A stretch of DNA of 64,000 bases from positions 62,001 through 126,000 of the forward strand of contig JAEEOQ010000004.1 in the NCBI GenBank assembly GCA_016284355.1, given 5' to 3'. Made by a program: the position numbers and the translations under genes. The notes under the pieces are model-generated. The model was not told the origin of the DNA, did no database searches, and saw only the letters and a program-made list of their open reading frames with translations. Numbering within the stretch: the stretch's first letter is position 1; each line of letters opens with the position of its first letter. This DNA is from Lachnospiraceae bacterium (GTDB lineage Bacteria; Bacillota; Clostridia; Lachnospirales; Lachnospiraceae). Positions 9,767 to 18,748 of the stretch are shown here, one piece after another.

Positions 9767-11191
9767 ATGGGTGAGAACCGTAGGAAGAAAATAGCGGTAC
9801 TTGGTTGCAATATGATGCATCGCGAATACGGAAGAGAAATGCTTAAAGGCATTATCAATTCTGCAGACAGAAAAGATTACGACCTTTATATCTTTAAGAC
9901 ACAATTTAATTCAAATAACGCAAGCTTAAACAATGCAGGTGAAATGGCTTTATTTGATGTGGCAAACCTTAAAAGCTTTGACGGTATTATCTTCTTTGGC
10001 AGTGTTATCTATGATGAAGAAGTGAGGTCTTATCTGGTTGATAAAATACTTAAGTCAGGTGTTCCTTGTGTCAGTGTTGACGACAAGATCGAAGGTATGA
10101 CTTTTGTGGGCGGCGAAAATGTCAACTCTATGTTTGAGCTGACTTCTCATCTCATCAAAGTACATGGTTGCAAGTCTTTTGTTTTTCTTGCAGGAGCCCC
10201 TGATAATATTGACAGCAACGAAAGAAAGCTTGGTTTTCAGCTTGCTCTTGAAGATAACGGTCTTTCTTTTGATGAATGTACCAACTTCTACTACGGTGAC
10301 TTTTTAAAGCATTACGGCGTAAGGATAGGAGAAAAACTGGTCTCAAAGCCTCTTCCGGATGCAGTTGTCTGTGCATCTGACTGGATAGCTCAGGGTGTAT
10401 TGCTTGTTTTTCAGCAGCATGGTATACGCGTACCTGAAGACGTTATCATAACCGGTTTTGATTACGATTTTGACGGAAGAAATTCCGTACCTCGTATTAC
10501 AAGCATTAACAGAGACGTATACGCTTCAGGTAAAAAAGTACTGGAAACCATGGCAGATATAATAGACGGTAAAGAAATTGACGAGGTAAGATCCGAATGT
10601 CACCCTGTTTATCTTGAAAGCTGCGGCTGTCATAATGATATTGATAACAACATTAACGAACTTAGAAAAATATATTCCTTTGACAGAAATATGACTGTTG
10701 ATATAGGCATAGCTTCTATGGAGATGATAGCAGATCTTTCAGAGCAAAAGAATCTCGTAAGCTTTAAGTCTCATCTTCAAAGCCACGTTAAGATGCTTGG
10801 TGCATATTCTTTTTATTTTTGCATGCCGGAAAACCTTGTGGCGTCCTTAGAATCAGGTTTTGAAGATTACGAGTTTTCAGGTAACATTCCTGACAAAATG
10901 GTTTCGATCCTTTCTTATGAAAACGAAGATTTTGTGGATCTTCCTGCTTTTTCGTCTTCAGATATGGTACCGCATGTGATAGAAAGAGAGGGCTTAAGTC
11001 ACGTATATGAGTTTTTCCCTCTTCACATCAAAAATTATTTTACAGGATATGTCGTTATAGACAGATGCACATTTACAGAAAATGAGCTTATGTCTGATAT
11101 TTATATGCGTGAGATCAATACCGCACTTGATCTTTTGATCAAGCACAACAGACTTACAAGAGCATTGTATAAATTTGAAGAACTTCCGTGA
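9767..11191 (+). CDS. LacI-type periplasmic-binding-fold sensor protein without DNA-binding domain
   Basis: Residues 9-285 of this 474-residue protein form a LacI/GalR-type sugar-sensing domain. KKIAVLGCNMMHREYGREML replaces the usual opening strand, and FDGIIFFG, GVPCVSVDD, ERKLGFQLALEDNG, PDAVVCASDWIAQGV and DVIITGFDYD match the fold. There is no helix-turn-helix before it: the sensor starts at residue 8. The segment ESCGC (284-288) followed by a helical region resembles the linker that in related clostridial proteins leads to GGDEF or AraC outputs, but the protein ends at KFEELP with no output domain. No signal peptide is seen, so it is cytoplasmic. Residues 290-474 are not recognised. It probably senses a sugar-like ligand and acts through a partner; this is inference. 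GAGGGTG precedes the ATG. Confidence 0.75.
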   Translation: MGENRRKKIAVLGCNMMHREYGREMLKGIINSADRKDYDLYIFKTQFNSNNASLNNAGEMALFDVANLKSFDGIIFFGSVIYDEEVRSYLVDKILKSGVPCVSVDDKIEGMTFVGGENVNSMFELTSHLIKVHGCKSFVFLAGAPDNIDSNERKLGFQLALEDNGLSFDECTNFYYGDFLKHYGVRIGEKLVSKPLPDAVVCASDWIAQGVLLVFQQHGIRVPEDVIITGFDYDFDGRNSVPRITSINRDVYASGKKVLETMADIIDGKEIDEVRSECHPVYLESCGCHNDIDNNINELRKIYSFDRNMTVDIGIASMEMIADLSEQKNLVSFKSHLQSHVKMLGAYSFYFCMPENLVASLESGFEDYEFSGNIPDKMVSILSYENEDFVDLPAFSSSDMVPHVIEREGLSHVYEFFPLHIKNYFTGYVVIDRCTFTENELMSDIYMREINTALDLLIKHNRLTRALYKFEELP

Positions 11192-11217
11192 TTTTTTTCT
11201 TCAAAACAAAAAAATGC

Positions 11218-11246
11218 TTGACAAACGTGGGTTTACCATATATGAT
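11218..11246 (+). promoter_or_regulatory. Strong sigma-A promoter of rpsU
   Basis: TTGACA (11218-11223), a 17-base spacer, then TATGAT (11241-11246). This is close to the ideal consensus and is placed about 75 bases before the rpsU start codon. Confidence 0.85.
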
Positions 11247-11273
11247 TGATTATGTGCTATAAATAAACCCAAA

Positions 11274-11298
11274 CAGTTGTTAGCACAATCTACAACTG
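11274..11298 (+). promoter_or_regulatory. Hairpin in the rpsU 5' leader
   Basis: CAGTTGT (11274-11280) pairs perfectly with ACAACTG (11292-11298) around an 11-base loop. It ends directly where the purine-rich GGAGGGGAGG (11298-11307) begins, upstream of the nearer AGGTG (11310-11314) that best fits the ATG at 11322. It could influence ribosome access or mRNA stability; no named RNA family is assigned. Confidence 0.5.
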
Positions 11299-11321
11299 GA
11301 GGGGAGGTTAGGTGTGAGTTT

Positions 11322-11498
11322 ATGTCAAACGTTATCGTAAAAGAGAACGAATCATTAGACAGTGCTCTTCGCCGTTTCAAGAGAAACTGCGCAAAGGCAG
11401 GTATCCAGCAGGAGATCCGCAAGAGAGAGCATTATGAGAAGCCATCTGTTAGACGTAAGAAGAAATCAGAGGCTGCTAGAAAACGTAAATATAAGTAA
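11322..11498 (+). CDS. rpsU: 30S ribosomal protein S21
   Basis: S21 is a small basic protein of the 30S subunit near the anti-Shine-Dalgarno end of 16S rRNA. The 58 residues begin [27 protein letters not shown] and end in a strongly basic tail ([15 protein letters not shown]), both typical. The ATG at 11322 is chosen over upstream codons because it gives the conserved N-terminus and AGGTG lies 7 bases upstream. The gene is monocistronic here, with its own promoter and terminator. Confidence 0.96.
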   Translation: MSNVIVKENESLDSALRRFKRNCAKAGIQQEIRKREHYEKPSVRRKKKSEAARKRKYK

Positions 11499-11507
11499 TT
11501 CAAAAAG

Positions 11508-11536
11508 AAGACCACATTTTCTGTGGTCTTTTTTAT
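11508..11536 (+). terminator. Rho-independent terminator after rpsU
   Basis: AAGACCACA (11508-11516) pairs with TGTGGTCTT (11522-11530) around a five-base loop, followed by a T run. It starts 10 bases after the rpsU stop. Confidence 0.9.
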
Positions 11537-11590
11537 TTTAATATGTTAGAATATTTAGAGTAAGAAAACTAGCAAAAGAGGTAGTAAATT

Positions 11591-13036
11591 ATGGAAATTA
11601 AATCATTAAAACCGGCAAAGGTTTTCGAATATTTTGAGTATTTATCCAGTGTTCCTCATGGTTCGGGTAACACCAAAGCCATTAGCGATCTTTGCGTTAA
11701 ATTTGCTAAAGAACATAACCTTAAGTACATTCAGGATGACATGAACAATGTTATCATCTATAAGGATGCATCTGCAGGCTATGAAAACAGCGCTCCTGTT
11801 ATTTTACAGGGACATCTTGATATGGTTTGCGCAAAAGAAGATGATTATGATATCGATATGGCTGTTACACCTATAAAGCTTATGTGTGACGGTGAATTTT
11901 TATATGCCGACAGAACATCTCTTGGCGGAGATAACATCATAGCCGTAGCTTCAATCCTTTCGATCCTTGATGATCCTGCCGTTAAAGCACCTGCCATTGA
12001 AGCAGTATTTACGGTTGATGAAGAGACAGGTATGTTTGGGGCTGCAGCTCTAGATACTTCTGTACTTAAGGGTAAGACTCTTATTAATCTTGACTCAGAA
12101 GAAGAAGGCGTATTTACTGTAGGCTGTGCAGGCGGAGCCAGATATAATGCTGATTTTCCTGTTAACAGAGAAGATGCATTTTCAAGCAAGTATTTTGAGA
12201 TAGTTATAGACGGACTTCTTGGCGGTCATTCAGGCTGTGATATCGATAAAGAGCGTGGTATGAGCCACAGACTTATGGCAAGGATGCTTTTTGATGCATC
12301 AAAGCATGTTAATTTAAGGCTTGTAAAGCTTTACGGCGGTAAGTTTGACAATGTCATTCCTCTTAAGACAACAGCTGTTGTTTCAGTAAAGAGAAAAGAT
12401 GTTGATCTGTTCCTTAATATTGTTAATGAATATTCAGAGATATTTAAAAATGAATTTAAGACATCAGACCCTGATATCAGAACCTCTGTAAAAGAGATAG
12501 ACTGCAATGAAAAAGCCGTTAATTCAGGTGATACCGTTAAGATCCTTAAGCTTCTTAACATACTCCCTTACGGCATTCAGAACATGAGCATGGATATAAA
12601 GGGCCTTGTTGAAACTTCTCTTAATATGGGCGTACTTGAGCTTAAAGATGACAGCCTTCATTTCTCTTACTCAGTAAGATCAAGTGTCGGTAGCAGAAAA
12701 GAAGAGCTTCTTGCCCGCCTTAACACTATTGTAGAACTTTTTGGCGGAAGATACGAAGTAAGCGGTAAATATCCTGCCTGGGAATACTCAAAAGAATCAC
12801 CTATCCGTGATCTTTGCTGCAAAGCTTATAAAGATATTACAGGTAAAGATGCCGTTATATCAGCTACTCACGGCGGACTTGAGTGCGGCCTTCTTATAGA
12901 TAAGATGCCGGGTCTTGATGCCATATCATTTGGCCCTGATCTTAGAGACGTACACTCGGTAAGAGAAAAACTTGGCATTAAGTCTACAGAAAGAATGTAT
13001 GAACTTGTACTTAAGATCCTTGAAAACTGTAAATAA
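11591..13036 (+). CDS. pepD: Aminoacyl-histidine dipeptidase (PepD, peptidase M20)
   Basis: PepD is a cytosolic dizinc dipeptidase of broad specificity that hydrolyses Xaa-His and other dipeptides, supplying amino acids from imported peptides. The 481 residues carry the M20 metal-site blocks in order: LQGHLDMVCAK, SLGGDNIIAVA, FTVDEETGMFGA, NLDSEEEGVFTVGCAGG and THGGLECG. Length matches the family (about 485). The ATG at 11591 follows AAAGAGG. Nothing in the sequence suggests a signal peptide. The gene stands between rpsU and phoH. Confidence 0.94.
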   Translation: MEIKSLKPAKVFEYFEYLSSVPHGSGNTKAISDLCVKFAKEHNLKYIQDDMNNVIIYKDASAGYENSAPVILQGHLDMVCAKEDDYDIDMAVTPIKLMCDGEFLYADRTSLGGDNIIAVASILSILDDPAVKAPAIEAVFTVDEETGMFGAAALDTSVLKGKTLINLDSEEEGVFTVGCAGGARYNADFPVNREDAFSSKYFEIVIDGLLGGHSGCDIDKERGMSHRLMARMLFDASKHVNLRLVKLYGGKFDNVIPLKTTAVVSVKRKDVDLFLNIVNEYSEIFKNEFKTSDPDIRTSVKEIDCNEKAVNSGDTVKILKLLNILPYGIQNMSMDIKGLVETSLNMGVLELKDDSLHFSYSVRSSVGSRKEELLARLNTIVELFGGRYEVSGKYPAWEYSKESPIRDLCCKAYKDITGKDAVISATHGGLECGLLIDKMPGLDAISFGPDLRDVHSVREKLGIKSTERMYELVLKILENCK

Positions 13037-13071
13037 ATACATATTGCTTAAAAAGGGGAAAAATATAACTT

Positions 13072-14061
13072 ATGGCAATACTTGAACAAATACTCGATAT
13101 TCCTGCCGAACACCAGAATAATGTGTTTGGCTCCTATGACTCCTATGCAAAAAATATCGAAAAGACCTTAAATGTTACTTTGGTTGCCAGAGATAACGGG
13201 ATTAAACTTATTGGTGATGAAACCCAGGTTGTTAAGGCATCAAGGGTTATTAATCAGCTTATAGAACTTTCAAAAAGGGGAAACGAGATAACAGAGCAGC
13301 AGGTTAATTATGCTCTTTCTCTTACCTTTGACGAAAAAGAAGAAGTATTAACAGAGATCGATAAAGATCTTGTTTGCAGGACAATCGCCGGCAAACCTAT
13401 TAAACCAAAAACCTTAGGTCAGAAGAAATATGTTGATAACATCAGAGAAAAGATGATAGTATTTGGAGTCGGACCTGCAGGTACAGGAAAGACTTATCTT
13501 GCTATGGCTATGGCTATTGCAGCTTTTAAGAGCGACCAGGTAGGTCGTATCATCCTTACAAGACCTGCTATAGAAGCCGGAGAAAAGCTTGGCTTTTTGC
13601 CGGGAGATCTTCAAAGCAAGGTTGATCCGTACCTTCGTCCTTTATATGATGCTCTTAATACCATTATGGGCGCAGAGTCTTTCTTAAGGAACAGCGAAAA
13701 GGGGCTTATTGAAGTTGCTCCTCTTGCTTATATGCGTGGCCGTACTCTTGATAATGCTTTTATCATTCTTGATGAGGCGCAAAATACAACCCCTGCACAG
13801 ATGAAGATGTTCCTTACAAGAATAGGTTTTGGCTCAAAAGTTGTTATCACAGGCGATCAGACTCAAAAAGATCTGCCAAGCGGTCAGGTCTCAGGTCTTG
13901 ACCAGGCATTAAAAGTACTTGGCGGAATTGATGATATAGGATTTTCATTTCTTACTAACAAAGACGTTGTAAGGCATCCGCTTGTACAAAAGATCGTTAA
14001 GGCATATGATGATTTTGACGCTAAAAATGCTTATAAAGAACGCAGAAAGGTAAATAAATAA
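13072..14061 (+). CDS. phoH: PhoH family ATPase
   Basis: This 329-residue cytoplasmic protein has an N-terminal KH-like/EEA region and a P-loop ATPase core: Walker A GVGPAGTGKT (132-141), IILDEAQNTTPAQMKMFLTRIG as Walker B and sensor region, and ITGDQTQKDLP. PhoH proteins are associated with RNA metabolism, and ybeY, an rRNA-processing factor, lies two genes downstream in the classic Firmicute arrangement. The start ATG at 13072 follows AAAAGGGGAAA. The stop TAA overlaps the next ATG by one base, indicating tight coupling. Confidence 0.95.
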   Translation: MAILEQILDIPAEHQNNVFGSYDSYAKNIEKTLNVTLVARDNGIKLIGDETQVVKASRVINQLIELSKRGNEITEQQVNYALSLTFDEKEEVLTEIDKDLVCRTIAGKPIKPKTLGQKKYVDNIREKMIVFGVGPAGTGKTYLAMAMAIAAFKSDQVGRIILTRPAIEAGEKLGFLPGDLQSKVDPYLRPLYDALNTIMGAESFLRNSEKGLIEVAPLAYMRGRTLDNAFIILDEAQNTTPAQMKMFLTRIGFGSKVVITGDQTQKDLPSGQVSGLDQALKVLGGIDDIGFSFLTNKDVVRHPLVQKIVKAYDDFDAKNAYKERRKVNK

Positions 14062-15476
14062 TGGAAGATAAAGTGGCAAGTACAAATCATTACAGACTTT
14101 ATGACAACCTCATGGCTCTTGCTATGGCGGTGGTGGGCTTTTTTACCGTTTTTGTTTTTTCTTTCTTTAAAGAAATGAGCTTTGTAGAAGTTTCAAGGGC
14201 TGTTTTGTTTTTGTTTCTGTTAACTTTTATCACAGTTTTTTACATTAAAAGTTCAAAATTTCAATGTACTTTTAAACATTACAGATGGGTGATCGCCGCA
14301 GGCTTTTGCCTGTCTGTTGTGTTTTCTTTTATTAACGGGATCTTTGATATTTATTTTTTATGGATAACCGGAGCGGTTCTTGTTGCATCATTTGTAGATA
14401 TTTCTCTAAGCTTTTTTATTGCTGTTTTATCCATATTTCTTATGTCCGTTTCAACAGGAGATCCAACTGAAGCCATGGTATACAACTTTATCATGTGTGC
14501 CATAGTTATTATGGTCTCAAAGTTTTTTAAGGGCATTAAAAACCTTATTTACGTTTGTATTATCCTTATTTCATGCAATGTAACCCTTAAACTCATAACC
14601 TGTAGTTTTGACATAAACAGACTTATGGATTCGGGGCTGATATACGATATTGCAACTCTTCTTGGTGCAGTTTTATTTGTTTTTATTTTGCATTCCGTCT
14701 TAAGTAAAGACACCGAAGAAAAGATTAATGTTCCTGCAAAGGAAAGCTTTGATGCGGTGGAAACAATTATAGCCATGGAAGAAATCGAAAAAAACAAAGA
14801 ACAGATAAATATGCCTTCTTTGGCTGATGAAAATACATCTGCTAAAAGTCCTGTTATTGAAGAAACCAAAGCAGAAACAACAAAAGAAGCAAAAGCAGAA
14901 GTCAAAGAAGAGGTTATTGCAGAAGATAAATCAGAAGAAAAGCTTATCACAGAGCTTACCGCCATACTTGCTCCGGAATATAAGCTTCTTGCGGAATTTA
15001 AAGAAAAGTGCCCTGATATTTATGCCCACTCTCTTAAATGCGCGAGTATTTCCGCAAAAGCCGCAGCTCTTATAGATGCCGACGATCTACTTGCAAGAGC
15101 GGGCGCCATGTATCACGAGATAGGAAAGACCGTCAGTGCAAACTACATTAAAGAGGGTATTATACTTGCAAAGAAAAATAACTTTCCTGTGGAAGTTATA
15201 AATATAATCAAAGAGCACAACTCTAAAGTAGGCGCTCCCAAATCGCCTGAAAGTACCATAGTAATGCTGTCTGACAGCATATTAAGTTCTCTTGAATTTA
15301 TGAACAGCACTTCAGGAGAAAAGAAGATCTCATTATCCCCAGAAAAGCTTGTAAACGGCATTTTTGATTCAAGATTACAGACAGGTATTCTAGATTCCTG
15401 CGGAATATCACTTGCAGATTATAAGACATTAAAAACATTTTATATAAAAGCTGTAAAAGAAGGAGGCATGGCTTAA
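14061..15476 (+). CDS. Membrane protein with divergent PgpH-like HD domain
   Basis: In this locus (phoH-?-ybeY) Firmicutes usually encode PgpH, a membrane HD-domain phosphodiesterase that degrades c-di-AMP. The 471 residues have about six membrane segments (about 17-213), an Ala/Glu/Lys-rich linker (220-295) and a C-terminal HD-like domain (about 305-440). YAHSLK (H323), AMYHEIGK (H352, E353), KEHN (H386) and VMLSDS (D405) align with the PgpH ligand motifs. However, HD has become HE, the His in the SHVKDG motif is replaced by Tyr (Y362), and the HH pair is reduced to HN. The large extracellular domain of PgpH is also missing. Catalysis may be lost or altered; a nucleotide-binding or regulatory role is possible. 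Alignment was done by eye. Confidence 0.72.
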   Translation: MEDKVASTNHYRLYDNLMALAMAVVGFFTVFVFSFFKEMSFVEVSRAVLFLFLLTFITVFYIKSSKFQCTFKHYRWVIAAGFCLSVVFSFINGIFDIYFLWITGAVLVASFVDISLSFFIAVLSIFLMSVSTGDPTEAMVYNFIMCAIVIMVSKFFKGIKNLIYVCIILISCNVTLKLITCSFDINRLMDSGLIYDIATLLGAVLFVFILHSVLSKDTEEKINVPAKESFDAVETIIAMEEIEKNKEQINMPSLADENTSAKSPVIEETKAETTKEAKAEVKEEVIAEDKSEEKLITELTAILAPEYKLLAEFKEKCPDIYAHSLKCASISAKAAALIDADDLLARAGAMYHEIGKTVSANYIKEGIILAKKNNFPVEVINIIKEHNSKVGAPKSPESTIVMLSDSILSSLEFMNSTSGEKKISLSPEKLVNGIFDSRLQTGILDSCGISLADYKTLKTFYIKAVKEGGMA

Positions 15477-15988
15477 TGACAGTAAACATTGAGATAGATG
15501 AAGTTAAAGACGTTAAAGTGCCTGATTTTGATTACGAAACAGTTATTAAAAATACAATTAATGCGGCTCTTGACTTTGAAAAATGCCCATATGATGCGGA
15601 AGTTTCCGTTCTTCTTACAAATAACGAAGTTATAAAAGAAATAAACAAAGAAAACAGAAACATTGACAGGGCTACAGATGTTTTATCGTTTCCAAACAAC
15701 GATTTTCCGGCTCCTTCAGATTTTTCAAAGCTTGAAGATGAGTGGGAAGGTGCATTTAACCCGGAGACCGGAGAACTTTTACTTGGAGATATTGTTATTT
15801 CTACAGATAAGGTTTACGAACAGGCCGAAAGCTTTGGACACAGCCCTCTTCGTGAACTTGCTTTTCTTGTGGCACACAGCATGCTTCATCTTTTTGGCTA
15901 TGACCACATGGAAGATGATGAGCGAGCCGTTATGGAAGATAAGCAGAATGAGATATTAAACAGCATTGGCTATACAAGGGATATCTGA
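15476..15988 (+). CDS. ybeY: Endoribonuclease YbeY (rRNA maturation factor)
   Basis: YbeY is a zinc-dependent endoribonuclease needed for 16S rRNA 3' end maturation and ribosome quality control. The 170 residues contain the signature HSMLHLFGYDHMEDDE, in which three His bind the metal. The family block RATDVLSFPNND and the LGDIVISTDKVYEQA segment are also present. The start ATG overlaps the preceding stop by one base, and the stop is one base before the next ATG. The gene is in its usual place downstream of phoH and the HD protein. Confidence 0.96.
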   Translation: MTVNIEIDEVKDVKVPDFDYETVIKNTINAALDFEKCPYDAEVSVLLTNNEVIKEINKENRNIDRATDVLSFPNNDFPAPSDFSKLEDEWEGAFNPETGELLLGDIVISTDKVYEQAESFGHSPLRELAFLVAHSMLHLFGYDHMEDDERAVMEDKQNEILNSIGYTRDI

Positions 15989-15989
15989 T

Positions 15990-17171
15990 ATGGATGTTAT
16001 CATTATAGGCGGCGGAGCAGCAGGCCTTTTTGCAGCGCTCCTTTCAAGAAACAAAAAAATGAATGTGACACTTCTTGAGAAAAATGAGGTTTTTGGAAAG
16101 AAATTATCGCTAACGGGAAGCGGACGATGCAATTATACCAACCTCAATATAGGCAAAGAATGCTATTATTCAGATGATATCGAAAAAACAATGGAGATCA
16201 TTGAAGCTTTTGGGCCTGAAGATTCCATCAGTACATTTAAAAGCATCGGTATAGAGCCTTATTTTAACGGCAGTTACGTGTATCCTATGATGCGAAATGC
16301 CGGAGAGTTTACTGATGTAATCATTTCTGCATTAAACGCATCACCTGTTAAGTGCAAGACAAATCAGAATATAGTATCAGTTACATATGATGAAGGAACT
16401 TCAAGATTTAATGTAAATACAGATTCTTACAGCTATACCTGCGATAAAGTTCTTGTATGCACAGGCGGCCTTGCTATGCCAAAGTCAGGTTCTACGGGCC
16501 TTGGATACAAGATCGCAGAAAGCTTCGGGCACAAAATTGTACCTGAAGTTCCCGCACTTAGCGGTTTTTATTTTGATGATATGTGCCTTAAAAGCTTATC
16601 AGGTCTTCGAATAAATGCTGCAGTTTATACAGATTCGGGTCTTTTTGATAAAGGCGAGATCCAGTTTACTCAAAATTCAATAAGCGGAATACCTGTTATG
16701 GATATTTCAGGCTACATAGATAAAAACATAACCTTATATCTTGACCTTTTGCCGGAGCTTAGCAAAGAAGACACTTTCAGCTTTTTAACTGAAAGAGTAA
16801 AAACTCTCTCAGCTTTTCCGGTAAGGACCTTTTTTGACGGGCTATATGCCAAAAGCCTTGGAAGACTACTTCTTAATAATTTAGATAAAAATAAGGATAT
16901 TGCATGCATCAGTGAAGCTGAGCTTTTATCCCTTGTAACACTTATCAAAAAATTCCCTGTTTCAGCAAAAGAGAAAAAGGGATTTGATGATGCACAGGTT
17001 ACACGAGGCGGAGTTTCCCTTTTCGAAGTAACAGACAACCTTGAATCACGATATAGAAAAGGCCTGTTTTTTGCAGGTGAAGTATTAAATACAGACGGAA
17101 TATGCGGCGGTTATAATCTCCAGTGGGCATTTGCCTCCGCATATAGAGCCATAAAAGGAATTATTATATGA
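15990..17171 (+). CDS. NAD(P)/FAD-dependent oxidoreductase, HI0933/YhiN family
   Basis: This 393-residue flavoprotein starts MDVIIIGGGAAGLFAALLS, the dinucleotide-binding fold for FAD. It has KLSLTGSGRCNYTN and the C-terminal GLFFAGEVLNTDGICGGYNLQWAFASAY typical of the HI0933/YhiN (BaiN-like) family. Members have poorly known substrates; some are annotated as aminoacetone oxidases or bile-acid reductases. The ATG at 15990 is preferred because the FAD motif then starts at residue 2 and AAGGG lies 9 bases upstream. It is followed by another flavoprotein with a 4-base ATGA overlap. Confidence 0.9.
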   Translation: MDVIIIGGGAAGLFAALLSRNKKMNVTLLEKNEVFGKKLSLTGSGRCNYTNLNIGKECYYSDDIEKTMEIIEAFGPEDSISTFKSIGIEPYFNGSYVYPMMRNAGEFTDVIISALNASPVKCKTNQNIVSVTYDEGTSRFNVNTDSYSYTCDKVLVCTGGLAMPKSGSTGLGYKIAESFGHKIVPEVPALSGFYFDDMCLKSLSGLRINAAVYTDSGLFDKGEIQFTQNSISGIPVMDISGYIDKNITLYLDLLPELSKEDTFSFLTERVKTLSAFPVRTFFDGLYAKSLGRLLLNNLDKNKDIACISEAELLSLVTLIKKFPVSAKEKKGFDDAQVTRGGVSLFEVTDNLESRYRKGLFFAGEVLNTDGICGGYNLQWAFASAYRAIKGIII

Positions 17172-18748
17172 TAAGGATCAATCAGATAAAACTTACCAAA
17201 GACGAAAGTGAAGACAAGCTTAAATTTAAGGCTGCGTCAAAACTTAAGATACCGGTAAGTGATATTAAGTCATTAAAGATAGTTAAAAAGTCCATAGATG
17301 CAAGAAAAAAAGACAGTATCTTTTATACGTATTCGCTTGATATTGCAGCAAATAACGAAGATAAGATACTAAAAAAATGTAAAGAAGCCACAAGATCAAA
17401 TGAAGTAATATATAAAGTTACAAGTCTTAATAAAGAGCCCGGGGCAAGGCCTGTTATAGTAGGCTGCGGTCCTGCAGGGCTTTTTTGTGCCTATGTTCTG
17501 GCGTTATCAGGTTTTAAACCAATAGTGCTTGAAAGAGGTGGTAGCGTAGATGAAAGAGCAAAAAAGGTGGACGCTTTCTGGGAGACAGGAAAGCTTGACC
17601 CTGAGACAAACGTACAGTTTGGAGAGGGGGGAGCAGGTACTTTTTCTGACGGTAAGCTTAACACCATGGTTAAAGACACCTTTGGCCGTATACGTTTTGT
17701 ACTTGAAACTTTTGCAGGTTTTGGCGCAGATCCTTCCATCGTATATTTAAACAAGCCTCATATTGGAACCGATGTTTTACGCAATGTTATTAAAAATATG
17801 CGTGAAAAGATAATTCAAATGGGCGGAGAATTCCATTTTAACACAAAAGTAGCAGAGCTCCTTTATTCAAACAGTCATATAACCGGTGTTAAATGTGAGG
17901 ACGGAAGCGTATATGAAACAGATAACGTTGTTCTTGCTATAGGGCATTCTGCAAGAGACACATTTATAATGCTTTCAAAGTCACTAAAGATGGAGCCAAA
18001 AGCATTTGCAATGGGAGTAAGATGCGAACATCTTCAGGACACAATAGGTAAAAGCCAATACGGAGATGATTATAAAAGTTATCCTCCTGCAGATTATAAG
18101 CTGACTTATACCACAGAAAAAGGCAGAAGTGTATACAGCTTTTGCATGTGCCCCGGAGGCTACGTAGTTAATGCGTCTTCTGAACAAGGCAGGCTTGCGG
18201 TAAACGGAATGAGCTATTCAAAAAGAGACGGCAAAAATGCAAACAGTGCTATAGTTGTAAATATTACCCCAGATGATTTTAAGGGTGAGCTTTTTGGCGG
18301 TATGGAGCTGCAGCGTTCTTTAGAAGAGGCAGCATACAATTGCGGCAACGGCAGTGTTCCTGTGCAAAGATTTGAAGATTTTAAAGAAAACAAAAAAACT
18401 GAAAGCTTTGGCAGCATTACTCCATGTATAAAAGGCGATCATGCCTTTGGAAATTTGCGAAATGTCTTGCCTGATTTTATATCAGAAGCTATAATAGAGG
18501 GCATAAATGCCTTCGGAAAGAAAATATCGGGTTTTGATGATGGCGACGCGCTTCTTGAAGCCGTTGAAAGCCGAACATCAAGTCCTGTTCGTATCCTTCG
18601 GGATAACTTAAGCCTTATGGCAAATATAAATGGTGTATATCCCTGCGGAGAGGGCGCAGGATATGCAGGCGGTATAACTTCAGCCGCCGTCGATGGCATA
18701 AAAGTAGCGGAGAGTATAATTAATAAGGAGAATAGCGTCAATGTCTGA
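17168..18748 (+). CDS. FAD-dependent dehydrogenase (COG2509 type)
   Basis: The 526 residues begin with a short alpha/beta domain (1-90) followed by an FAD-binding domain with PVIVGCGPAGLFCAYVLALSG. Family motifs NVQFGEGGAGTFSDGKL and the C-terminal CGEGAGYAGGITSAAVDGIKVAE are clear. These proteins are uncharacterised flavin dehydrogenases widespread in Clostridia. The ATG lies in a 4-base overlap with the preceding flavoprotein, so the pair is probably cotranslated and may work in one redox process; that is inference. The end overlaps proB by 8 bases. Confidence 0.88.
   Translation: MIRINQIKLTKDESEDKLKFKAASKLKIPVSDIKSLKIVKKSIDARKKDSIFYTYSLDIAANNEDKILKKCKEATRSNEVIYKVTSLNKEPGARPVIVGCGPAGLFCAYVLALSGFKPIVLERGGSVDERAKKVDAFWETGKLDPETNVQFGEGGAGTFSDGKLNTMVKDTFGRIRFVLETFAGFGADPSIVYLNKPHIGTDVLRNVIKNMREKIIQMGGEFHFNTKVAELLYSNSHITGVKCEDGSVYETDNVVLAIGHSARDTFIMLSKSLKMEPKAFAMGVRCEHLQDTIGKSQYGDDYKSYPPADYKLTYTTEKGRSVYSFCMCPGGYVVNASSEQGRLAVNGMSYSKRDGKNANSAIVVNITPDDFKGELFGGMELQRSLEEAAYNCGNGSVPVQRFEDFKENKKTESFGSITPCIKGDHAFGNLRNVLPDFISEAIIEGINAFGKKISGFDDGDALLEAVESRTSSPVRILRDNLSLMANINGVYPCGEGAGYAGGITSAAVDGIKVAESIINKENSVNV

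Noticed and set aside
11192-11280. Frameshifted GGDEF domain after the LacI-type sensor
   Set aside because: All frames between the stop and rpsU were read by eye; there is no GGDEF-like sequence and the space is only about 130 bases.
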